Below, piece by piece: positions 16,729 through 24,166 of a DNA stretch of 39,390 nucleotides. Origin of the DNA: Christensenellaceae bacterium. Its GTDB lineage: Bacteria; Bacillota; Clostridia; Christensenellales; Aristaeellaceae. The notes under the pieces are model-generated. The model was not told the origin of the DNA. It made no database searches and saw only the letters and a list, made by a program, of their open reading frames with translations. Made by a program: the position numbers and the translations under genes. Location of the stretch: positions 1-39,390 of the forward strand of contig JAAYRU010000015.1 in assembly GCA_012518615.1 (NCBI GenBank), read 5' to 3'. Numbering within the stretch: the first letter of the stretch is position 1; every line of letters starts with the position of its first letter.

Positions 16729-17395
16729 ACAAAATCTACCCAATGTGTTTAGAACGCAAGCGGAGCTTATAAAAGGCATATGGCAAACCCTAGAGATGAC
16801 ATTTGTAAGCGGCCTTATAAGCGCAAGCTTCGGCATATTCTTCGGCGTACTGCTAACCGTATGCAAGCCGGAGGGTATAAGCCCCAACAAGCTAGTGTAT
16901 CAGCTGCTGGATAAGCTTATAAACGTATTCCGCTCTATACCCTTTGTAATACTTATTTCCCTGCTTATGCCGCTAACCCGCCTTATTACAGGCACAGCGA
17001 TAGGCACAAAGGGAGCGATATTCCCCCTTATAGTAGGCACTGTACCTTTCTTCTCAAGGCAGGTAAACGCCGCCCTTGAAGAGGTAGACCCCGGCACCGT
17101 TGAGGCCGCCCAATCCATGGGCTTTACCACCCCGCAGATAATATGGAGCGTTTACCTTAGAGAAGGGCTTGCTGGCATAGTGCGCGGCAGCACTATAACC
17201 ATAGTAAACCTAATTTCCCTTACCGCAATGGCGGGCACTGTTGGCGGAGGCGGCCTTGGAGACTATGCCTTAAGGTACGGTTTCCAGCGCAGGATGTACG
17301 ACGCAACACTTGTAACCGTGGTGATTCTCCTGCTACTTGTAACGATAATACAGACCATAGGCAACACCGTTACACGCAGGATGAAACATATATAA
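16712..17395 (+). CDS. metI: Methionine ABC transporter permease
   Basis: Membrane subunit of MetNIQ, 227 residues with about five membrane segments. The start is GTG at 16712, inside the end of metN, with GGAGG at 16698-16702 (9-nt spacing). The EAA-like coupling loop that contacts MetN is visible as VDPGTVEAAQSMGFTTPQII, and FRSIPFVILI precedes it as in other MetI proteins. The C-terminus ends in a short basic tail. It forms a homodimeric pore in the inner membrane with MetN dimers beneath. A hairpin directly follows the stop. Confidence 0.95.
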   Translation: MQAFIEQNLPNVFRTQAELIKGIWQTLEMTFVSGLISASFGIFFGVLLTVCKPEGISPNKLVYQLLDKLINVFRSIPFVILISLLMPLTRLITGTAIGTKGAIFPLIVGTVPFFSRQVNAALEEVDPGTVEAAQSMGFTTPQIIWSVYLREGLAGIVRGSTITIVNLISLTAMAGTVGGGGLGDYALRYGFQRRMYDATLVTVVILLLLVTIIQTIGNTVTRRMKHI

Positions 17396-17425
17396 TATAC
17401 TCTGTTTTAAAAGCAACAGGGTATA
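17396..17425 (+). other. Stem-loop between metI and first metQ
   Basis: TATACTCTGTT (17396-17406) pairs with AACAGGGTATA (17415-17425), 11 bp with one G-U and an 8-nt loop, beginning immediately after the metI stop. No T-run follows, so it is not a terminator; a transcript-processing or stabilising stem that raises binding-protein levels is plausible. Confidence 0.6.
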
Positions 17426-17445
17426 CATAAAAAGGAGGACTTGTC

Positions 17446-18246
17446 ATGAAAAAACTGATTCTACTGATGGTACTGCTGCTTATCCCCACAATGGTTATTG
17501 CCGATAGCGTAACCGTTAAAGTTGGCGTGGTGGGCGAAAACAACGAGCAATGGGAACAGCTAATTATCCCCACGCTCAAAGAAGAAGGCATAGAGATTGA
17601 GCTTGTTAAGTTCAGCGACTATGTTGTCCCCAACCAAGCGCTATTCGATGGAGAGGTAGATTTAAACGCTTTCCAGCACCACAACTTCCTTAACAACTGG
17701 AACGAAACCCACGGTGGAGACCTTGTCGCCATAGCCGACACGCTTATTGCGCCGCTGTGCGTATACTCTGAAAAAATTAAGAGCATAGATGAGCTCAAAG
17801 AGGGCGACAGCATCGCGATTATGAATGACCCTGTAAACGAAGCAAGGGCGCTGCGTATGCTTGAAAGCAACGGGCTGATTAAGCTGCGCGAAGACACAAC
17901 AGAGCTTGCCACAGTTGCCGACATTGTTGAAAACAAACTGAACCTTGTATTTGTAGAGATGGAAGCAGCCCTTACCGCAAGCGCGCTGCATGACCCGCAG
18001 ATTGCAGCAGGTTTCCTAAACGGCACCCACGCAAGGGACGCAGGCTACAAGAATGTTGACGCACTGCTTATCGAGCAGTATGACCCCGATAACAAAGACA
18101 TGCAGGGCATAGTAAACGTAATCGCCGCTAAGAAAGACCGCGTTGACGAGCCGGCATTTGCCAGAATAATTGAAATCTATCACTCAGAAGAGATGAGAGA
18201 GCTTTTCGCAGAGGTTTATGCGGACATTTACTTACCCGCATTCTAA
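17446..18246 (+). CDS. metQ: Methionine-binding protein (MetQ/NlpA family), copy 1
   Basis: Extracytoplasmic receptor delivering methionine to MetNI, 266 residues. The signal peptide (MKKLILL... to about residue 19) ends in VIA-DS, a signal peptidase I-type site; the usual lipobox cysteine is absent. The mature protein shows NlpA/lipoprotein-9 family landmarks: VKVGVVG at its start, VDLNAFQHHNFL, IAIMNDPVNEARALR and LVFVEMEAA. It is followed after 42 nt by a second copy alike at roughly four of five positions by eye. It lies 50 nt after metI, behind a hairpin, with AAAGGAGG as ribosome site. A different methionine derivative or stereoisomer for each copy is possible. Confidence 0.93.
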   Translation: MKKLILLMVLLLIPTMVIADSVTVKVGVVGENNEQWEQLIIPTLKEEGIEIELVKFSDYVVPNQALFDGEVDLNAFQHHNFLNNWNETHGGDLVAIADTLIAPLCVYSEKIKSIDELKEGDSIAIMNDPVNEARALRMLESNGLIKLREDTTELATVADIVENKLNLVFVEMEAALTASALHDPQIAAGFLNGTHARDAGYKNVDALLIEQYDPDNKDMQGIVNVIAAKKDRVDEPAFARIIEIYHSEEMRELFAEVYADIYLPAF

Positions 18247-18288
18247 AAATAGCATATACATACCCCATTTTAAAATTAGGAGGCTGTT

Positions 18289-19086
18289 ATGAAAAAGTTT
18301 TTAGTATTACTTGTAGCGCTATTAATACCATTTAGCGTACTGGCGGAAACCACCGTTAAAATAGGCGTAGTTGGCGAAAGTAACGAGCAGTGGGAACAGC
18401 TTGTAATACCCACGCTAAAAGAAGAAGGCATAATAATAGAGCTGGTTAAATTTAGCGACTATGTTATACCCAACCAAGCCCTAATGGAAGGCGAGATAGA
18501 CCTTAACGCTTTCCAGCACCACAACTTCCTTAATGACTGGAATGAAAGATACGATGGAGACATTGTAGCCATAGCCGACACCCATGCAGAGCCCCTGTGC
18601 GTTTACTCTGAAAAGATTAAGAGCCTAGATGAACTTAAAGACGGCGACAGCATTGCCATAATGAACGACCCTGTAAACGAAGCCAGAGCGCTGCGCATGT
18701 TCGCAAAATCAGGTCTGATTAAGCTCCGCGAAGACAATAATGAACTTGCAACTGTAAACGATATTGTAGAAAACAAGCTAAATCTTGTATTCGTAGAGAT
18801 GGAAGCCGCCCTTACCCCCAATGCCCTGCACGACCCGCAGATCGCGGCAGGTTTCCTAAACGGCAACCACGCAAGGGACGCAGGCTACCTAAACAAGGAT
18901 TCTCTCCTCATGGAAGAGTACGACCCTGACAACAAAGAAATGTACGGCATAGTAAATGTTATCGCCGCAAGGGAAGAAAGAAAAGACGATCCTGTATTCG
19001 CAAGGATAATTGAAGTATTCCACTCAGACGAAATGAGAGAGCTATTCAAGAGAGTGTATGATGGGATATATATTCCTGCGTTCTAA
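18289..19086 (+). CDS. metQ: Methionine-binding protein (MetQ/NlpA family), copy 2
   Basis: Tandem paralogue of the preceding receptor, 265 residues. Its signal peptide ends in SVLA-ET, again without a lipobox cysteine. The landmarks DLNAFQHHNFL, IAIMNDPVNEARALR and LVFVEMEAALTP are conserved. Differences concentrate around the residues after DTL/DTH (IAP versus AEP), near the middle (ESNG versus AKSG) and in the C-terminal third, which could alter ligand preference. It uses ATA for Ile more than copy 1, so the duplication is not very recent or one copy was acquired. Last gene of the met operon, followed by a terminator-like hairpin at 19117. Confidence 0.92.
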   Translation: MKKFLVLLVALLIPFSVLAETTVKIGVVGESNEQWEQLVIPTLKEEGIIIELVKFSDYVIPNQALMEGEIDLNAFQHHNFLNDWNERYDGDIVAIADTHAEPLCVYSEKIKSLDELKDGDSIAIMNDPVNEARALRMFAKSGLIKLREDNNELATVNDIVENKLNLVFVEMEAALTPNALHDPQIAAGFLNGNHARDAGYLNKDSLLMEEYDPDNKEMYGIVNVIAAREERKDDPVFARIIEVFHSDEMRELFKRVYDGIYIPAF

Positions 19087-19116
19087 GTAGCCTGATTTAG
19101 AAATGATTGAACAATG

Positions 19117-19146
19117 CAACACCTCCGATTATGGGGGTGTTGTTTG
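19117..19146 (+). terminator. Probable terminator of the met operon
   Basis: CAACACCTCC (19117-19126) pairs with GGGGGTGTTG (19133-19142), nearly 10 bp with a 6-nt loop, followed by a short TTTG. The U-tract is short, so termination may be incomplete. Confidence 0.65.
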
Positions 19147-19218
19147 CGGTATAGATGATACCGAATTGATTAAGTGAATTTCTTGTGTTTTATGGGTAAT
19201 TATGGTAAATTATTATTG

Positions 19219-19254
19219 ACAGCGAGGAGCGCAGATGCGGTTTCGGACGTATCG
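19219..19254 (+). repeat. Degenerate direct repeat, unit 1
   Basis: ACAGCGAGGAGCGCAGA at 19219-19235 and the following GTTTCGGACGT recur 82 bp downstream as ACAGCGGGGAGCGCAGA and GTTTAGGACGT. The region has no convincing gene. It looks like decayed or intergenic repetitive DNA rather than a CRISPR. Confidence 0.55.
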
Positions 19255-19300
19255 CTAGAGGAAATAGCTTCATCTAGCACCTGCGGATTTGCTGTAAGAA

Positions 19301-19336
19301 ACAGCGGGGAGCGCAGAAGTCGTTTAGGACGTCGTC
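19301..19336 (+). repeat. Degenerate direct repeat, unit 2
   Basis: Second copy of the 36-bp element at 19219-19254. A further short similarity, CTGCGGATTTGCTGT (about 19281-19295), recurs as CTGCGGATTAGCTGT at about 19535-19549 inside the candidate RNA downstream. Confidence 0.55.
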
Positions 19337-19466
19337 TTGGGGGATTTAATTATCATCATTTAAGAGCTGCGAAACTGCTGTTACAAACACCTTCGGTGAT
19401 ACGGGCGTTTGGCATAATGTCAAATTGCGCCGTTGGCACCGGAGGTAATTTTGTTTTTAGCCTTAA

Positions 19467-19494
19467 TTGCGTTATATTAATATTGACATATAAT
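19467..19494 (+). promoter_or_regulatory. Candidate promoter of orphan RNA
   Basis: TTGCGT (19467-19472) and a perfect TATAAT (19489-19494) separated by 16 bp; the predicted start near 19501 lies about 130 nt before a strong terminator. Confidence 0.5.
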
Positions 19495-19500
19495 TACGCA

Positions 19501-19631
19501 GTAAACAATTAGGGGTGTCGTGCTACATTCAGCGCTGCGGATTAGCTGTTATCAACTCCCCTGTGTGAGCTTTAATACGGGTTTAGTCCCTAAGCTAAAC
19601 TAACCGTTACCACACAGGGGGTGATTTTTTT
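19501..19631 (+). ncRNA. Candidate orphan structured RNA (~130 nt)
   Basis: Between a plausible promoter and a terminator there is no ORF but strong structure. CCCCTGTGTG (19558-19567) pairs with CACACAGGGG (19611-19620), followed by a run of seven Ts (19625-19631). Inside the loop, GTTTAG and CTAAAC form a second stem. An alternative exists: AGGGG near 19511 can pair with the same CCCC strand at 19558-19562, competing with the terminator. The architecture suits a small RNA or a riboswitch-like attenuator, but no rightward gene follows for nearly 600 nt. No known family recognised. Confidence 0.45.
19558..19631 (+). terminator. Intrinsic terminator ending the candidate orphan RNA
   Basis: A 10-bp perfect stem (19558-19567 with 19611-19620), an internal subsidiary stem, then GTGATTTTTTT. 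A strong terminator for rightward transcription. Confidence 0.75.
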
Positions 19632-19765
19632 ATTGTGTATATGTAGATGTGTATGTGTACGCTTTTTAAGAGCGGGTAACACGACTTTAGAAGAAATATA
19701 ACTTTACAGGGCAAATGCTAATGCACCGGATTAGTGCGTCAGGTGGAGGGCTAAGTTTAGGGCGC

Positions 19766-19823
19766 AAAAAAAGGAGCCGGCACAGGGCTTTAGCTAATAA
19801 TGCATTATCCCTTTCCGGCTCCT
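19766..19823 (-). terminator. Strong leftward intrinsic terminator
   Basis: On the minus strand AGGAGCCGG (19823-19815) pairs perfectly with CCGGCTCCT (19780-19772); an inner AGGG/CCCT pair and a palindromic ATAATGCATTAT lie between, and seven Ts follow (19772-19766). It implies a leftward transcript from the 19880-20100 region. Confidence 0.8.
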
Positions 19824-19879
19824 ATAAAACAATAATAACGATTTAGCGGTTAGCTGTCAATGCTAGACTAAATCTAGGG

Positions 19880-20086
19880 TTAGCTTTGTTCTCTGTTATA
19901 AGCGGTTAGTGCGTCCTTAACGGGCTTGAAGATTGCGGCATGTTTGTGCTTTTCTTTTATAAACCTATCCAATGCCCGACCTTCACGATGAAAGATACAA
20001 GTGAGACCATATAAAGATAGAATTAAACGGCAAAAGATATGTAAAATCTCAAGAAATATTGTAGCAGCGCTGAAACTTTGCCACAC
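19880..20086 (-). pseudogene. Possible remnant of a leftward gene (C-terminal fragment)
   Basis: A 68-codon open frame that would have to start at GTG 20086 without any visible ribosome site. The last ~40 residues (from FHREGRALD to the end) are charged and protein-like, whereas the first ~30 look like translated non-coding DNA. The strong leftward terminator 57 nt after its stop supports a former transcription unit here. I do not recognise the family. Best reading: the tail of a decayed gene; chance ORF is the alternative. Confidence 0.25.
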
Positions 20087-20219
20087 AAATAATATAATGG
20101 TAAAATACCCTCGGTTGGGCGCTTATGTAATTGGTTGACGACTTAAACTTTTGATTATTTTCCTCAAGCAGCAGTGCTTGATACGCAAAACGCTTAGTAA
20201 AGGAGAACAGGATTAAGCC

Positions 20220-20945
20220 ATGATAACCATTGCTGTATATGGGGATTCTATATCCCGAGGGGTTACTTTTGATGAAAACAGGGGGCGCTATACATACCTT
20301 AAGGAAGGCTTTGATAAGCTACTGGAAAAGCGCGGCATTTTAAAGGTAATAAACCACTCCCGCTTTGGCGCAACCGCTGAAGAAGGCTTTGAGACTTACG
20401 AAAAAGAGCCGGAAGCGGACACTAAATATATAGCCATAGCCTTTGGCGGCAATGACTGTACGCCCGATTGGAAAGGCGCATCCGAAAACCCTGATAACTA
20501 TTATCCCCCTAAGACTAGCCTTAATAGCTTTGAAAGCACTCTACGGCGCTTTGTTAATAAGGTAAAAAGCATGGGGCAGATACCCATACTGGTAACCCCG
20601 CCGCCGCTTGTGGCTGAGCGCTATGTAAACTGGATAAGCAATGGGCTGAATAAGGATAATATACTTAAATACATTGGCGATATACACCATGTGTACCGCT
20701 GGCAGGAGCAGTATGCGCTTGCAGTGCACCAAGCCGCGCGCCGCACACGCAGCTACCTTTTTGACCTTAGAGCTTTTTTCCTAAGAAAGCCTGTACTTGG
20801 CGCGCTGTACTGCATAGACGGTATGCACCCAAACGATAAAGGTCACCAGTGGATAGCCCGTGCCATAGAGCGTATGCTTCCCTCTCTATTGCAGGATATA
20901 GAAGACAGCGCTATATATTTTGATGATGAAAGCGATGAGCAATAA
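20220..20945 (+). CDS. SGNH/GDSL-type hydrolase
   Basis: Esterase-type enzyme of the SGNH superfamily, 241 residues, no signal peptide, so probably intracellular. All four catalytic blocks are present: GDSI with nucleophile S10, an oxyanion glycine in RFGATAEEG near G50, GGND with N78, and DGMHPNDKGH with D200 and H203. Acyl or acetyl ester hydrolysis on a carbohydrate, lipid or thioester is typical; the substrate is unknown. AAAGGAG lies rather far (about 13 nt) from the ATG, and no better start is seen. The gene stands alone, bounded by repeat-rich DNA upstream and a terminator downstream. A small perfect hairpin CAAGCA/TGCTTG sits at about 20165-20180 in its 5' region. Confidence 0.88.
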   Translation: MITIAVYGDSISRGVTFDENRGRYTYLKEGFDKLLEKRGILKVINHSRFGATAEEGFETYEKEPEADTKYIAIAFGGNDCTPDWKGASENPDNYYPPKTSLNSFESTLRRFVNKVKSMGQIPILVTPPPLVAERYVNWISNGLNKDNILKYIGDIHHVYRWQEQYALAVHQAARRTRSYLFDLRAFFLRKPVLGALYCIDGMHPNDKGHQWIARAIERMLPSLLQDIEDSAIYFDDESDEQ

Positions 20946-20994
20946 ACACAGCATTTATTAGACTGAAATCTTTTGCACTAACAAACTAATTAGC

Positions 20995-21031
20995 AAGCCT
21001 TGGCTGTCGTTTAACAGCTAGGCTTTTTCTA
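20995..21031 (+). terminator. Terminator after the SGNH hydrolase
   Basis: AAGCCTTGGCTGT pairs imperfectly with ACAGCTAGGCTT across CGTTTA and is followed by TTTTTC. Confidence 0.75.
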
Positions 21032-21058
21032 TATAAAACGCTTATGGAGTACATTTTT

Positions 21059-21113
21059 ATATCCATCATACATATTGTTTTCTCCATCAAAACATGTTAA
21101 AATGATGGAGAAA
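21059..21113 (+). promoter_or_regulatory. Operator-promoter of the Fic gene
   Basis: A perfect 11-bp inverted repeat TTTCTCCATCA (21079-21089) / TGATGGAGAAA (21103-21113) encloses an inner palindrome AACATGTT. It overlaps a likely promoter, TTGTTT (21075-21080), 17 bp, TAAAAT (21098-21103). A further half-site ATATCCATCA lies at 21059-21068. Placement over the -10 and beside the ribosome site suggests repression, possibly by the gene product's own winged-helix domain (inference). Confidence 0.6.
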
Positions 21114-21125
21114 GGGGCAGTTTTG

Positions 21126-22172
21126 ATGCTGTACTTTGATTATGTAAACAGACCAAGCGAGCTTTTAACCGCTGAAATAATGTCGCTTGTAGGCAATATA
21201 AGGGAGAAAAAAGGGCGGCAGGAACTTTTTATAGAGGCGGAACCCCAAATACTGGGCAGCCTGCTTGAAGTTGCTAAAATACAGAGTACAGGCGCGTCAA
21301 ACCGCATTGAAGGCATATATACTAGCGATAAAAGGCTTAAAGAGCTTGTTGAAAAGAAAGCTGAGCCAAAAAACCGCTCCGAAGAGGAAATATCAGGTTA
21401 CAGGGATGCGCTAACAACTATCCATGAAAATTATGACTATATACCCATAAACACAAATGTCATACTGCAATTGCATAGGGACCTTTACAGCTTTTCATCT
21501 GCGGGCATGGGCGGAAAATATAAAAATACTGACAATGTAATCGCCGAAATACTGCCAGACGGCACACAATCGTTACGCTTTAAGACTCTTAGCGCATACG
21601 AAACAAAGCAGGCTATGGAAGAGCTATGCGCGGAGTTCAACGCGGCAATGCATGAAGGCAAGTATGACCCTTTACTTTTAATATGTATGTTTTCGCTGGA
21701 TTTTCTGTGCATACACCCTTTTAACGATGGCAACGGGCGCATGTCAAGGCTTTTAACGCTGCTGCTTTTATATAAATCCGGCTATATAGTGGGAAAATAC
21801 ATAAGCATAGAAGTGCTTATTGAGGACAGCAAATATAGCTATTATGAAGCCCTACAAGCCTCATCTGAGGGCTGGCATGATGGTGAAAACAGCTATGAGC
21901 ATTTTACAAGGTATATGCTAGCCATAATATTAAAAGCCTATAATGAATTTGAAAAAAGGATGGAGCACCTAAGATACCGCAAATTAAGCAAGGCTGAAAG
22001 GGTGGAGCATATTATAAAAAATTCTCTTAAACCCATAAGCAAAAGTGAAATATTGGAACTTGCGCCCGATATAAGCCAAGTAACCGTTGAAAGGGCTTTG
22101 GTAGAGCTACAAAAACGGGATATTATACAAAAAATAGGCAGCGGAAGGGCTACTAAATATATAGTTAAATAA
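21126..22172 (+). CDS. Fic-domain protein with C-terminal winged helix
   Basis: Probable protein AMPylase (or related nucleotide transferase) of the class II Fic group, 348 residues. The N-terminal inhibitory motif reads S58-NRI-E62-G63. The catalytic loop HPFNDGNGRMSR (H197 to R208) is complete, so both activity and self-inhibition should be intact. The C-terminal ~65 residues (about 283-348, from RVEHIIKN) form a winged helix-turn-helix, suggesting DNA binding and autoregulation at the palindrome just upstream. ATG 21126 is chosen because AAAGGGG precedes it by 8 nt and the family N-terminus begins there; in-frame ATGs at 21075, 21102 and 21105 overlap the operator. No antitoxin or partner gene is adjacent. 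Targets are unknown. Confidence 0.88.
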   Translation: MLYFDYVNRPSELLTAEIMSLVGNIREKKGRQELFIEAEPQILGSLLEVAKIQSTGASNRIEGIYTSDKRLKELVEKKAEPKNRSEEEISGYRDALTTIHENYDYIPINTNVILQLHRDLYSFSSAGMGGKYKNTDNVIAEILPDGTQSLRFKTLSAYETKQAMEELCAEFNAAMHEGKYDPLLLICMFSLDFLCIHPFNDGNGRMSRLLTLLLLYKSGYIVGKYISIEVLIEDSKYSYYEALQASSEGWHDGENSYEHFTRYMLAIILKAYNEFEKRMEHLRYRKLSKAERVEHIIKNSLKPISKSEILELAPDISQVTVERALVELQKRDIIQKIGSGRATKYIVK

Positions 22173-22333
22173 TTGTTTGTGGCTGTGATTGGTGTAGATA
22201 TTAAAGTAAGATAAATTCAATAGTGTGTGATAACGGAAAATGAGCGGTATTCATATAGAAAATATGCAGTAGGCAGTTTGGATTTTTAACTATAATATCC
22301 TTTTTTACGAACAAACAAATTTATATCCATCAC

Positions 22334-22377
22334 AAAAAAATTATCTCCATCATTTTTGAATATATGACGGAGATAAT
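22334..22377 (-). terminator. Intrinsic terminator of rny
   Basis: On the minus strand ATTATCTCCGTCA (22377-22365) pairs with TGATGGAGATAAT (22352-22340), 13 bp with one mismatch, followed by seven Ts (22340-22334). It ends rny transcription. Its sequence strikingly repeats the motif in front of the Fic gene, including the outer half-site ATATCCATCA at 22323-22332. Confidence 0.85.
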
Positions 22378-22408
22378 TGTATTGTTTACAGTGCTTAAAG
22401 CATTATAA

Positions 22409-23950
22409 CTACTTAGCGTATTCAACGCTCCTAGTTTCTCTTATTACATTTACACGCACTTGACCGGGGTATTCCATCTCCCTTTCTATGCGCTTGGCAA
22501 TTTCCTTTGCCATAAGGCGCGCGCCTTCGTCGTTTACATCTTCGGGTTTTACCATTATGCGCACTTCCCTGCCTGCCTGCATAGCGAAGGATTTATCCAC
22601 GCCTTCAAACGAATCGGCTATTTCCTCAAGCTTGGTAAGGCGTTTGATGTAGTTTTCAAGGGATTCTCTCCTCGCGCCGGGCCTTGCCGCGCTTATCGCG
22701 TCCGCCGCCTGCACTATTACCGCCTCTACAGTTTGCGGCTCAATATCGTTATGGTGCGACATTATGCAGTGCACAACGCCTGCGTTCTCCCTGAACTTGC
22801 GCGCAAGGTCTCCGCCTATTGATACGTGAGTGCCTTCCAGCTCGTGGTCTACAGCCTTGCCTATATCATGCAGCAGTCCTCCGCGCTTTGCAAGCTGTAT
22901 ATCAGCATCAAGCTCCGCCGCCATAACTCCCGCAAGATGGCTTACCTCTATGCTGTGCTTAAGCACATTCTGCCCATAGCTGGTACGGTACTTAAGCCTG
23001 CCAAGAAGCTTTACAAGCTCCGGATGCAGGTTGTGCTGACCGGTTTCAAATATAGCCTGTTCACCCGCTTCTTTGATGGCGTTGTTCACCTCTTTTTTGG
23101 CTTTGGCTACCATCTCCTCTATGCGGGCGGGATGTATGCGCCCGTCGAGCATTAGCTTTTCTATTGCTATGCGGGCGACTTCGCGGCGCACAGGGTCAAA
23201 TGCGGAAATAATTATAGCCTCGGGCGTGTCGTCTATTATAAGGTCTACCCCCGTGGCAGCCTCAAGAGACCTTATATTCCTGCCCTCTCTGCCTATTAAT
23301 CTGCCCTTCATTTCATCGTTAGGCAGGTCTATTACAGATACGGTGCTTTCCGCCACATGGTCGGAAGCGCACTTTTGTATGGCAAGGGCTATTATGTTGC
23401 GGGCTTTTTTATCGCCTTCTTCCTTTGCTTTTTGCTCTATTTCGCGCACCATAGACGCCGCCTCGTGATAGGCGTCTTTCTGTACGCGCTCTATAATTAT
23501 CTGTTTCGCTTCGTCTACTGTTATGCTGGCAATGCGCTCGAGCTCGCTTAGCTGTTTATCCTTAAGCTCCTCCGCTTCCTGAAGGCGTTTTCCTATTTCC
23601 TCCGACTTTTTGTTTATGCGCTCCTCGCGTTGGGTTAAGTTATCCAGCTTTTTATCTAGGGATTCTTCTCTCTGCGCTATCCTTCTTTCGGAGCGCTGCT
23701 GCTCGTTGCGCCTGTCGTTTATTTCCCTATCAAGGTCGCTTTTAAGGCGCAGAACTTCTTCTTTTGCGGCGAGTATAGTTTCTTTTTTCTGCTCTTCGGC
23801 TTTGCGGTTCGCGTCCTCAAGCAGTTCTTTTGCGTATTTTTCGCTTCTGTTAATCCTTTGTTCTATTATATTTTTCCGGTACATAAAACCAAACGCAGTG
23901 CCGGTTCCAAGCGCCAGAAGTATAAGTAGTATCCATACTAGTTCAGGCAT
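22409..23950 (-). CDS. rny: Ribonuclease Y
   Basis: Membrane-anchored endoribonuclease that initiates mRNA decay in Bacillota, 513 residues from ATG 23950. The order is an N-terminal membrane segment (about 4-23), a long charged coiled coil to about 190, a KH RNA-binding domain with [16 protein letters not shown], and an HD domain with the metal motif [12 protein letters not shown], then the conserved C-terminal region. I chose 23950 because GGGGG precedes it by 7 nt and the membrane segment starts there; an in-frame ATG at 24007 would add an atypical Cys-containing extension. It is transcribed alone, from a promoter overlapping the adhesin's stop codon, to the terminator at 22377. Confidence 0.95.
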   Translation of the reverse strand: MPELVWILLILLALGTGTAFGFMYRKNIIEQRINRSEKYAKELLEDANRKAEEQKKETILAAKEEVLRLKSDLDREINDRRNEQQRSERRIAQREESLDKKLDNLTQREERINKKSEEIGKRLQEAEELKDKQLSELERIASITVDEAKQIIIERVQKDAYHEAASMVREIEQKAKEEGDKKARNIIALAIQKCASDHVAESTVSVIDLPNDEMKGRLIGREGRNIRSLEAATGVDLIIDDTPEAIIISAFDPVRREVARIAIEKLMLDGRIHPARIEEMVAKAKKEVNNAIKEAGEQAIFETGQHNLHPELVKLLGRLKYRTSYGQNVLKHSIEVSHLAGVMAAELDADIQLAKRGGLLHDIGKAVDHELEGTHVSIGGDLARKFRENAGVVHCIMSHHNDIEPQTVEAVIVQAADAISAARPGARRESLENYIKRLTKLEEIADSFEGVDKSFAMQAGREVRIMVKPEDVNDEGARLMAKEIAKRIEREMEYPGQVRVNVIRETRSVEYAK

Positions 23951-24136
23951 ACCATTCCCCCTGTATTTATTATTAATTCGGCAGCCTGAACATGCAGATA
24001 CCTGCACACAGGAAATAGCTAATCACAAGAACATGGGAAAGCACATACTCCACTATATAAAGTAAATGGTTATATCCAAAAACGTTCCAATGTAATGTAT
24101 CTAAACAGCCTTGCCAAAAGGCACTGCCGACATGTA

Positions 24137-24166
24137 ATGATAACCTTTTCTTGTAACATTTGTCAA
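24137..24166 (-). promoter_or_regulatory. Candidate promoter of rny
   Basis: TTGACA (24166-24161) includes the TGA stop of the adhesin gene; TATCAT lies 18 bp on (24142-24137). This would give a ~180-nt leader. No clear terminator separates the adhesin from rny, so read-through is possible too. Confidence 0.45.

Noticed and set aside
19174-19512. 112-codon rightward ORF
   Set aside because: It spans degenerate direct repeats and the orphan-RNA promoter, lacks a ribosome site, and its translation has an Arg/Ser-rich repeat-like look with no domain.
22334-22377. Second promoter-operator in front of rny
   Set aside because: rny ends here rather than starting; the T-run on the minus strand shows it is rny's terminator, even though its sequence echoes the Fic operator.
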